This document shows, one piece after another, positions 1 through 5,311 of a DNA stretch of 5,311 bases (its first letter is position 1; the number at the start of each line of letters is the position of its first letter). This stretch comes from an uncultured Prevotella sp. (GTDB taxonomy: Bacteria; Bacteroidota; Bacteroidia; Bacteroidales; Bacteroidaceae), in contig URLQ01000176.1 in the NCBI GenBank assembly GCA_900548745.1, positions 1 through 5,311 on the forward strand, written 5' to 3'. Below the pieces are notes generated by a model that was given only the letters and a program-made list of their open reading frames with translations, was not told the DNA's origin and did not search any database. The position numbers and the translations under genes were made by a program.

Positions 1-1409
1 AGGCATATTATTACCAGGGCAAGTATTATGTGCAGCACAATGATGCCCCACAGGCGTTGAAATGCTTTCAGGAAGCCCTTGACATGTCAGATGATAATAC
101 CCCGTTGGCATTCAAGAGTAAGATATATAGTCAAAGCGGAACACTGTTCTTTTATCAGAATCTTTTTGATGACGCTATTGCCATGTATGAAAAATCATTT
201 AAATGTGATTCTGTATTGAATGATACTGTAGATATGGTTCATAGTTTGCGAGACATGGCTCAGACTCTTAGACATATGGATAAGAAAGCCCGTAGCGAAC
301 AGATGCTTGTTGAGGCATATGACATGTCTAAAAAGATCAAGGATAAAGCGTTGACCCAGACAATTTCATTAGTATTGGCATCCTTATATTTAGATAACAA
401 TGAAGTCAATAGGGCATACGGTATTTTCTGTAATGAATTAAAACATGTGGATGCAGATATGCAGTCGCCTGTATGTTGCCTTGCTATGGAAATATATTTT
501 AAAGAAAATAGAATGGATAGTGTCTATTCCTATTGCAAGCAACTTATGTCTAATGGAACATTGTTTGCCAAAGAGACAGCCTTAAGAAGATTAATTGCAT
601 ATTATAATTCAAAGGGCGATAGTGCTTCTTCCAACAAATGCGTGTATGAATATATTTCCATTTCGGATTCTATACGAAAGATAAGTGCTGTAGAGACAGT
701 TTCAAGAATGCACAATCTTTATAATTATGGATTGAAGGAAAAGGAAAATACGGAATTGAAGATAGAAAATATAGAAAGGCTTTATGCCTTAGGTTTTGTC
801 ATCCTGTTTTCATCTTTGCTGATTGTCATTCTGGCGTATATTAACGTAAAACGTCAGAAAAGGATTATCGAATTCAAGCGATTAAACGAACATCTTGCAG
901 AAATGAATGAACGGGCATGTGTACAGAATAGAATAATTACAGAAAAAGATAAAGCGGAAATATCAAGACTTAAAGAAATAATAGACAAACAGGGTGTAGA
1001 GCAACTTGATGTCGTTAATGAATATCAGAATAGACTTTCCATGTTGGAAGGTATAATAAGGGAAAAGGATAAGACTGTAGAATCAGAAAGAATAAAGATA
1101 TTTGACATTATTAGTAATAGTATAAGTAAAAATAAAATAATTTCACCTGATAGTTGGAATGAGATATATGAAGCTATGGATATTTCATGCCCTCAATTTA
1201 AGAAGAAATTATTTGAATTATCAAGCTTAAAAAGTCGCGAATATAAAATATGTATACTTGTAAAATTAGGTTTGCAGAATTCTGATATAGCGACAGTCAT
1301 GTGTAGAAAAGCAAATACTATTACATATTCAAGAGCTAATATCTATAAAAAATTATTAGGGAAAGAGGGAACGGCAAAAGATTTTGATAAGTTTATAAAG
1401 TCTTTGTAA
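1..1409 (+). CDS. TPR / transmembrane / coiled-coil / HTH regulator, 5'-truncated
   Basis: Probable membrane-bound transcriptional regulator of a type common in Bacteroidota. The frame is open from base 3 to the TAA at 1407-1409 (468 visible codons). The GTG at base 30 is not a believable start, because the codons before it (reading AYYYQGKYY) belong to a TPR helix; the real start is outside the window. Visible residues 1 to about 240 are helical with TPR-like repeats, for example a YYYQGKYY...ALKCFQEAL unit at the very start and FDDAIAMYEKSF further on. A single hydrophobic membrane segment lies near bases 780-848 (residues about 260-282). A charged coiled coil follows. The C-terminus (bases about 1215-1409) has a LuxR-like helix-turn-helix pattern: LKSREYKICILVKLGLQNSDIA, with a basic recognition-helix region and the tail KDFDKFIKSL. 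TPRs are expected outside the inner membrane and the HTH inside (inference). It sits directly upstream of the secreted-protein unit, which it may control. Ligand and target are unknown. Confidence 0.85.
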   Translation, partial: AYYYQGKYYVQHNDAPQALKCFQEALDMSDDNTPLAFKSKIYSQSGTLFFYQNLFDDAIAMYEKSFKCDSVLNDTVDMVHSLRDMAQTLRHMDKKARSEQMLVEAYDMSKKIKDKALTQTISLVLASLYLDNNEVNRAYGIFCNELKHVDADMQSPVCCLAMEIYFKENRMDSVYSYCKQLMSNGTLFAKETALRRLIAYYNSKGDSASSNKCVYEYISISDSIRKISAVETVSRMHNLYNYGLKEKENTELKIENIERLYALGFVILFSSLLIVILAYINVKRQKRIIEFKRLNEHLAEMNERACVQNRIITEKDKAEISRLKEIIDKQGVEQLDVVNEYQNRLSMLEGIIREKDKTVESERIKIFDIISNSISKNKIISPDSWNEIYEAMDISCPQFKKKLFELSSLKSREYKICILVKLGLQNSDIATVMCRKANTITYSRANIYKKLLGKEGTAKDFDKFIKSL

Positions 1410-1429
1410 TCAAGTATATAAATACGTTT

Positions 1430-1488
1430 TTCGAATAAAATTCAATTTTATTTACCCCCCCCGGATGTAAAATTGAATTATTTTCGAA
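1430..1488. repeat. Imperfect inverted repeat with C8 tract in the loop; candidate terminator
   Basis: Arms 1430-1450 and 1468-1488 pair at 19 of 21 positions. The inner 12 pairs (1439-1450 with 1468-1479) are perfect and almost all A-T. The 17-base loop 1451-1467 contains eight consecutive C (1455-1462) in otherwise AT-rich DNA. The structure begins 20 bases after the regulator's stop codon and ends 9 bases before the -33 element of the next promoter. The inner stem is followed by ATTTT, so it could end transcription of the regulator gene, although a stem this poor in G and C would be weak. An operator or a nucleoid-protein site is an alternative. The pairing is seen directly; the function is inferred. 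Confidence 0.55.
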
Positions 1489-1497
1489 CTCGTTTCT

Positions 1498-1528
1498 TTT
1501 GTCTCTATTTACATTTGTCATACATTTG
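1498..1528 (+). promoter_or_regulatory. Bacteroides-type promoter for the DUF3244-peptidase unit
   Basis: A -33 element TTTG (1498-1501) and a -7 element TACATTTG (1521-1528, consensus TAnnTTTG) are separated by 19 bases, the spacing expected for the major Bacteroidota sigma factor. A second copy of TACATTTG lies at 1510-1517, but it has no TTTG at the proper distance upstream. Transcription should begin near 1533-1537, giving a leader of about 20 bases before the ATG at 1556. This placement rules out the in-frame TTG at 1499 as the start of the downstream gene, since that codon overlaps the -33 element. Confidence 0.75.
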
Positions 1529-1543
1529 TTGCCGAAAACAAAT
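1524..1543. repeat. 7-bp inverted repeat across the -7 box and predicted transcription start
   Basis: ATTTGTT (1524-1530) and AACAAAT (1537-1543) are perfect inverted copies around a 6-base centre. The left half overlaps the -7 element and the right half covers the first transcribed bases. A repressor bound here would block the promoter, so it is a candidate operator. AT-rich palindromes this short also arise by chance. Confidence 0.3.
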
Positions 1544-1555
1544 AAATATTATAGT

Positions 1556-1909
1556 ATGGCAAAGAAACCTTTTTTAATCTTAATTGCAGGTCTTTTATGT
1601 TTGTCAGCATTTGGACAAAAGGATGTTATCATAATAGACCATGGTACGGATATAACAAAAGGACATCCGTATGTTATTCCTAACGTGACTTACGACGGCG
1701 ACGATGTAACCATCAAGTCCGACAGTACCATAACCGATATGACCGTTGTCATCCGCGACCAGTATGGTAACGTTATGCACCAGTCCACCCAGACCGTCGG
1801 TCCGGCTGAGACAACGCTCTACGTTCCTAATACAGACGGCGACAGCGAAAAAACAACCATTGACCTGTATTATGACAGAAGACACCTGAGCGGAACGTTC
1901 GAAGAATAG
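1556..1909 (+). CDS. Small exported DUF3244-like protein
   Basis: A 117-residue protein of unknown function. The chosen start is the ATG at 1556, which directly begins a signal peptide (MAKKPFLILIAGLLCLSAFG, residues 1-20, probable cut before Q21). An in-frame TTG at 1499 would add 19 residues but lies inside the promoter. There is no Shine-Dalgarno sequence; the leader is A/T-rich, as is usual in Bacteroidota. The cysteine at 15 lacks a convincing lipobox. The mature part looks like a small all-beta fold: an early IP motif, TVVIRDQYGNVMH at about 63-75 followed by a threonine-rich strand, and a tail ending in HLSGTFEE. This pattern (vtVtI.d..GnVv...t ... l.G.F) is that of the DUF3244 family of secreted Bacteroidales proteins; the assignment rests on pattern memory, not a search. 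It is the first gene of the unit with the C25 peptidase 78 bases downstream. Bases about 1681-1900 are clearly richer in G+C than the neighbours. A role as a binding partner or inhibitor of the protease is speculation. Confidence 0.8.
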   Translation: MAKKPFLILIAGLLCLSAFGQKDVIIIDHGTDITKGHPYVIPNVTYDGDDVTIKSDSTITDMTVVIRDQYGNVMHQSTQTVGPAETTLYVPNTDGDSEKTTIDLYYDRRHLSGTFEE

Positions 1910-1930
1910 ACTTTTTAAATTTTAGTTAAC

Positions 1931-1959
1931 GTCCCGATTGGAACCAGTTCTGTCGGGAC
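1931..1959 (+). terminator. Intercistronic stem-loop between the DUF3244 gene and the peptidase gene
   Basis: GTCCCGA (1931-1937) and TCGGGAC (1953-1959) form a perfect, mostly G-C 7-bp stem. The 15-base loop contains the small palindrome GAACCAGTTC (1941-1950). It lies 21 bases after the stop of the first gene and 28 bases before the ATG of the peptidase. It is followed by TATTTAATAA rather than a clean T run, so it is at best a leaky terminator or attenuator, or a stabilising or processing site in the shared mRNA. I see no convincing TAnnTTTG promoter between it and the peptidase, which favours read-through from 1521. Confidence 0.5.
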
Positions 1960-1987
1960 ATATTTAATAACCCGTAATTTTTCGCTT

Positions 1988-4231
1988 ATGAAAAAACTAC
2001 TATTCCTTTTATTAGTATCCTTGTTCGTGCCATTACAAGGAATCAGAGGAAACGAGGTGATAACCCTTTCCTTTTCAAAAAGAGATTTCTCCTTTTACAG
2101 GGACTCTTTGGGCAGAGTAGAAGTGGTATCCCAACGGAAATCAGTAACGTTTGCCCCAGACACGAGACAGCCTGGATTACCTAAAATTCCTGTCAACGTA
2201 GCTGTACCTAATGGTATCAGCTACAAAAGTGTAAGTTATACTGTTTCCAAGAAGCTTGTCACCAGAGGTGTTGTTGCTCCTAACCCCCAGTCTTATCCAA
2301 CAGACTCCACCGGCGTACAATCTTCATCAGCTCCCGTCAACTATGAGAATACGACATATCCAGACTCCAATGTAAAATATGTTTGCACAAGTGTGGTTAA
2401 CGGTGCCAACATCATACGACTTGAAGTTTGCCCTTTTATCTATGACCACGAAAAAGGTGAACTTTACCTTATAGAGAGACTTGATTTGAATATCGAAACG
2501 TACAGAACATCTTCTGTACTTGCTAGTCCTGGTAAAATCCCAAATTCTGAACTTCTTAATATTTTGGGTAGTCAGATAACAAATAATGACAGTTTCCTTA
2601 AGACTGGAGAATCGTTAAAAGCCTATTCGGATTTAGTCGAATACCTTATAATAACCAATAGTAGTTTGTATAGAGAATTCAACACATTGGTATCGTGGAA
2701 AAAAACAAAAGGTGTTAGGACAAGAGTGCTTACCATTGAAAGCATAGATAAAAAATATCCAGGCAAGACAAGGCAGGAAAAGATAAAAAGGTGCATATAT
2801 GACTTATACCAGAACAATGGACTGAAATATGTCATGCTTGGCGGCGACGACACTATAGTACCTGTACAATATTGTTATAGCGACATGGGCAGGAATGACA
2901 ACATGCTTCCAACAGATTTATATTATGCATGTTTTGGAGGATGTTTTGATTGGGATGGAAATGGTAATAATATTTGTGGCGAAACAACAGATAATATTGA
3001 TTTCACCCCTTCTGTATTCCTTACCCGACTTCCTGTCAGAACAGCTGAAGACATCGTATCTTATGTTGGTAAGTTGATGTCTTATGAACAGAATCCCGTT
3101 CAAGGAGGATGGAAAAACAATATGCTTTCTGAAGGCTTCCGCTTGTCTGACAATGAGAATTCCACGGATGCAGAAGAAAAGTCTGACATCATTTACAATA
3201 ATTATATAAGGGAAAAGTGGAATGGAAACCGGTTCAAGTTCTTCAACGGCAGCAATAACCTCCCCAATGGGGCAGGCTATGAATTCAATACAGCCAATAT
3301 CCAAGAGCAATTCTCCAAAGGCTACTCCTTTATCGATTATCTGTCACATGGAGCGCAAGACGGTTGGGGTACAAGATATGATTACATGTATTCCTGTAAT
3401 GAGTCAGACAAGTTGAAAAGCAACGGCCTGTCAATAATAACAACGAACTCATGTCATACGAATGCATTTGACTGTACAGAAACGTTAAGCAAAGATCCAT
3501 GTCTGAGTGAAAGCTTTATAAGAAATCCGAATAGTGGGGTTATAGCATATCTCGGATGTTCAAGAGAAGGATGGACCTGTTATTCAAACAACTTAGGAAC
3601 ATCAGAACAGTATACAGCACAGTTCTACAGTAATCTTTTTTCAAATGAAATTAAGGACAAGAACTTTGGTGTTGTCGCAGCTTTGGCAAAATCATATTTT
3701 ATAGGCAGCAGTAAATATTACAATTCAGTAAGATGGGTGCAGCTCGGACTTAACCCGATTGGGGACCCAGAAATGCAAATATACACGGATATGCCTAAAG
3801 AATTCTCAAATGCAAAGGTTGAAGTCGTAGGTATAAATAAAATAAAGGTCAGTACCGGTGTTGATGATGCAAAGGTCTGTGTCATGAGTTGCAATGATGA
3901 TGGAAAGACATATTATTCTGTTATTGAGAATGTGTGTGATACATTGTTCACCAATGTAGTACCATCTGTAACCATCTGCCTTACGAAACAGAATTATAGA
4001 CCTAAGGTGTTTACTATAAAATCAACACATCTTCAAAACACAAGTGTGGCGGACGGAATGTCAATCAGCAGTGATGTGATTTATGTGGGGTCTTCTGTTA
4101 CAGGTAAAGAACAGAACGGTCCTGTAGAGTTTAAATCCGCGAATGCGAAGCTCAAGGCAAAGGCAATATTCCTTCAGCCTGATATAAATATAAGTAGAGA
4201 CAGTAACGTAGAATTGTATAACATTAAATAA
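1988..4231 (+). CDS. Secreted gingipain-family (C25) cysteine peptidase
   Basis: A 747-residue exported cysteine protease of MEROPS family C25, expected to act outside the cell or at its surface. A signal peptide covers residues 1 to about 21 (MKKLLFLLLVSLFVPLQG...). Residues about 22-200 resemble the C25 propeptide, with the PGLPKIPV motif that keeps the family inactive until processing. The catalytic domain begins near 215 (DLVEYLIIT). It contains the LGGDD motif (284-288), a probable Ca-binding loop DWDGNGNNICGE (321-332), the catalytic histidine H454 in DYLSHGAQDGW, and the catalytic cysteine C489 in TTNSCHTNAFD. The domain closes with LNPIGDPEMQIYTD around 588-600. An Ig-like beta domain follows (about 604-670), then a repeat-like beta segment (about 686-747) with the pattern VIYVGS...GPVEFKSANAKLKAKAIFLQP. 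Both catalytic residues are present, so it should be active. No standard type IX sorting domain is visible at the C-terminus. Substrate preference cannot be read from the sequence, so no rgp or kgp name is given. The next gene starts 8 bases after the stop. Confidence 0.93.
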   Translation: MKKLLFLLLVSLFVPLQGIRGNEVITLSFSKRDFSFYRDSLGRVEVVSQRKSVTFAPDTRQPGLPKIPVNVAVPNGISYKSVSYTVSKKLVTRGVVAPNPQSYPTDSTGVQSSSAPVNYENTTYPDSNVKYVCTSVVNGANIIRLEVCPFIYDHEKGELYLIERLDLNIETYRTSSVLASPGKIPNSELLNILGSQITNNDSFLKTGESLKAYSDLVEYLIITNSSLYREFNTLVSWKKTKGVRTRVLTIESIDKKYPGKTRQEKIKRCIYDLYQNNGLKYVMLGGDDTIVPVQYCYSDMGRNDNMLPTDLYYACFGGCFDWDGNGNNICGETTDNIDFTPSVFLTRLPVRTAEDIVSYVGKLMSYEQNPVQGGWKNNMLSEGFRLSDNENSTDAEEKSDIIYNNYIREKWNGNRFKFFNGSNNLPNGAGYEFNTANIQEQFSKGYSFIDYLSHGAQDGWGTRYDYMYSCNESDKLKSNGLSIITTNSCHTNAFDCTETLSKDPCLSESFIRNPNSGVIAYLGCSREGWTCYSNNLGTSEQYTAQFYSNLFSNEIKDKNFGVVAALAKSYFIGSSKYYNSVRWVQLGLNPIGDPEMQIYTDMPKEFSNAKVEVVGINKIKVSTGVDDAKVCVMSCNDDGKTYYSVIENVCDTLFTNVVPSVTICLTKQNYRPKVFTIKSTHLQNTSVADGMSISSDVIYVGSSVTGKEQNGPVEFKSANAKLKAKAIFLQPDINISRDSNVELYNIK

Positions 4232-4239
4232 ACAGAATT

Positions 4240-5157
4240 ATGAAAAAGCAAATATTTTTATTAGTGGCAATGTTTATATTTGTAGCTAACAGTGCAATGG
4301 CACAAATAAAATATTCAGGAGGAAACATCAATATAAATGATGCCTCAAAAAACACGTTCTATGGTTTGGCAGTAGATAAATGGCCAGGAATGTATTGGAC
4401 TTGTAAAGACAACAACTTTTTTCAATTAGATGTAACACCTAGCAGCCCAAGACTTGCAGGTACTGGAAATGAGATTGTTTTCTTTAATACAGAGACAGGC
4501 ACATTCAATAGTATACAGGTTGGAAAAATCTACAACTATTCAGATGAAAGGGCAAAAGAAAACGTTCATACCATAAATAATGGATTAAGCACAATATCAA
4601 GTCTGAAGCCAATATCGTATAATTGGAAAGCCGGTCCATATTCAACAGATTCAATAAGCGGGTCTATACCAACCGGACCTGCAGATAAGGGAACTATAGA
4701 ATATGGCTTTTCTGCACAAGAAGTAGAGAAAATCCTGCCAAATATTGTAAAGACGGATGATAGTGGAATAAAGTTGGTAAACTATACAGCGATTATACCT
4801 TTCCTTGTAAAGGCAGTACAGGAAATGAAGAAGGAAATGGAAAAACAATCTGTAATTATAGAAAAGTTATTGAAAAGTTCTCAGTCTGGAAAACTAACGA
4901 CAGACAATAAAATAATAAGTTGCGTTCCTGACAAATCATGTAGTCAACTTACTGTTACAACACAGTTGGATGAAAAGGCCAATGATGCGAGACTGGTTAT
5001 TTCGTCAATGACTGGTGAGCAGGAAAGATCAATACCAGTTTCCACCTCAAATCCGACAGTAACAGAAAATATATCAACATTACAGAATGGTGTACACATT
5101 GTTGGATTGTATGTTGATAACAGTCTGACAGACTCTAAAAACTGGATGAAAGAATAA
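4240..5157 (+). CDS. Secreted tail-fiber-like protein with S74 self-cleaving chaperone domain
   Basis: A 305-residue exported protein. A signal peptide covers residues 1-21 (MKKQIFLLVAMFIFVANSAM-A, cut before Q22). A short passenger of about 80 residues follows, including DKWPGMYW and FFQLDVTPSSPRLAGTG. The S74 intramolecular chaperone domain begins at S101 (NYSDERAKENV) and continues through ISSLKPISYNWK, GFSAQEVEKILPNIV (156-170) and NYTAIIPFLVKAVQEM. Residues about 188-215 form a charged helix likely to be a trimer coiled coil. In phage tail spikes this domain trimerises, helps folding, then cuts itself off just before the serine; S101 and K106 fit the proposed Ser/Lys dyad. The last 80 residues (ARLVISSMTGEQERSIPV ... 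NGVHIVGLYVDN) resemble the type IX secretion type A sorting domain, with a divergent end (DSKNWMKE). The 8-base gap from the peptidase gene implies co-transcription. No phage genes are nearby, so it is a cellular surface or secreted protein, not a prophage fibre. What it binds is unknown. Confidence 0.85.
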   Translation: MKKQIFLLVAMFIFVANSAMAQIKYSGGNININDASKNTFYGLAVDKWPGMYWTCKDNNFFQLDVTPSSPRLAGTGNEIVFFNTETGTFNSIQVGKIYNYSDERAKENVHTINNGLSTISSLKPISYNWKAGPYSTDSISGSIPTGPADKGTIEYGFSAQEVEKILPNIVKTDDSGIKLVNYTAIIPFLVKAVQEMKKEMEKQSVIIEKLLKSSQSGKLTTDNKIISCVPDKSCSQLTVTTQLDEKANDARLVISSMTGEQERSIPVSTSNPTVTENISTLQNGVHIVGLYVDNSLTDSKNWMKE

Positions 5158-5181
5158 AAAACATCCGATATCAAGTATAAC

Positions 5182-5205
5182 TTGTAATTAATATTCGTAT
5201 ATTTG
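5182..5205 (+). promoter_or_regulatory. Bacteroides-type promoter for the gene at the right edge
   Basis: A perfect -7 element TATATTTG (5198-5205) lies 27 bases before the ATG at 5233. That is exactly the distance from TACATTTG (1521-1528) to the ATG at 1556. The best upstream partner is TTG at 5182-5184, only 13 bases away, so the -33 element is weak or absent. A small palindrome CAAGT-ATA-ACTTG (5172-5184) overlaps that region and might be a regulator site. Confidence 0.55.
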
Positions 5206-5232
5206 CAACAAAGAACTATAAACATATAGCGT

Positions 5233-5311
5233 ATGAGATACATTTTGCCACTTTTGCTTTTGCTTCTTTCCATGAATGCGAAAGCACAGGATTATCTTCC
5301 GGTTCTTACAG
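5233..5311 (+). CDS. Exported protein of unknown function, 3'-truncated by the window
   Basis: Only the first 26 codons are present. They read as a signal peptide, MRYILPLLLLLLSMNAKA, with a clear cut site before Q19, followed by QDYLPVLT. The start is supported by the TATATTTG promoter 27 bases upstream and by the immediate hydrophobic core. The mature start QDYLPxL resembles the beginning of a group of Bacteroidales secreted proteins in which it is followed by a tryptophan-containing strand (recollection, low certainty). It is separated from the S74 gene by 75 bases with a promoter of its own, so it begins a separate or overlapping transcription unit. Confidence 0.75.
   Translation, partial: MRYILPLLLLLLSMNAKAQDYLPVLT

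Noticed and set aside
30..32. GTG as the start of the regulator gene
   Set aside because: The frame stays open to the left edge and the preceding codons complete a TPR helix, so the gene is truncated by the window.
1430..1488. Invertible promoter flanked by inverted repeats
   Set aside because: The segment between the arms is only 17 bases and contains no promoter, and no recombinase gene is in the window.
1499..1555. TTG-initiated 19-residue extension of the DUF3244 protein
   Set aside because: It overlaps the -33 and -7 promoter elements and would put a non-signal stretch ahead of a clear signal peptide that begins at 1556.
2918..3310. 130-codon open frame on the minus strand inside the peptidase gene
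   Set aside because: It lies wholly opposite the catalytic domain, with no recognisable protein pattern and no promoter.
4540..4860. Prophage tail fibre gene
   Set aside because: The S74 domain is shared with phage fibres, but the protein has a signal peptide and a T9SS-like tail and no phage genes are near.
1411..5180. TCAAGTATA found soon after two stop codons (1411 and 5171)
   Set aside because: The match is 9-10 bases of AT-rich sequence with no further similarity, so chance is sufficient.
4944..5273. 109-codon open frame on the minus strand across the end of the S74 gene and the start of the next gene
   Set aside because: It crosses two well-supported plus-strand genes and a plus-strand promoter, and its translation is low-complexity and family-less.

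Overview
The window looks like chromosomal DNA from a member of the Bacteroidota, most likely Bacteroidales and possibly Prevotella-like. The evidence is AT-rich sequence, promoters of the Bacteroides type (TTTG ... TAnnTTTG), start codons without Shine-Dalgarno sequences, and four protein families typical of this phylum: a TPR / transmembrane / coiled-coil / helix-turn-helix regulator, a DUF3244 small secreted protein, a gingipain-family (C25) cysteine peptidase, and a 'tail fiber domain' (S74 chaperone) secreted protein. The genus-level guess is inference only. All genes are on the + strand and there is no RNA gene, CRISPR array or insertion sequence that I can support.

Layout. Bases 1-1409 hold the 3' part of a membrane-bound regulator; its start lies outside the window. 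Bases 1410-1555 are a regulatory gap containing a long AT-rich inverted repeat with a run of eight C in its loop, followed by a good Bacteroides-type promoter. Bases 1556-1909 encode a 117-residue DUF3244-like exported protein. A GC-rich hairpin (1931-1959) separates it from a 747-residue secreted C25 peptidase (1988-4231). Eight bases later comes a 305-residue secreted protein with an S74 self-cleaving chaperone domain and a C-terminal domain resembling a type IX secretion sorting signal (4240-5157). A second TAnnTTTG element (5198-5205) precedes the first 26 codons of another exported protein (5233 to the window end).

How the parts may work together (inference). The three complete genes at 1556-5157 probably form one transcription unit that makes secreted or surface products: a small beta-sandwich protein, a protease, and an oligomerising self-processing protein. 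The regulator just upstream is a natural candidate for controlling the unit, since its TPR half and its DNA-binding half lie on opposite sides of the inner membrane. The gene at the right edge uses a very similar promoter and leader and may be co-expressed. The protease families are well known. The arrangement, the possible protease/DUF3244 partnership and the self-cleaving protein with a sorting-like tail are the parts worth a second look.
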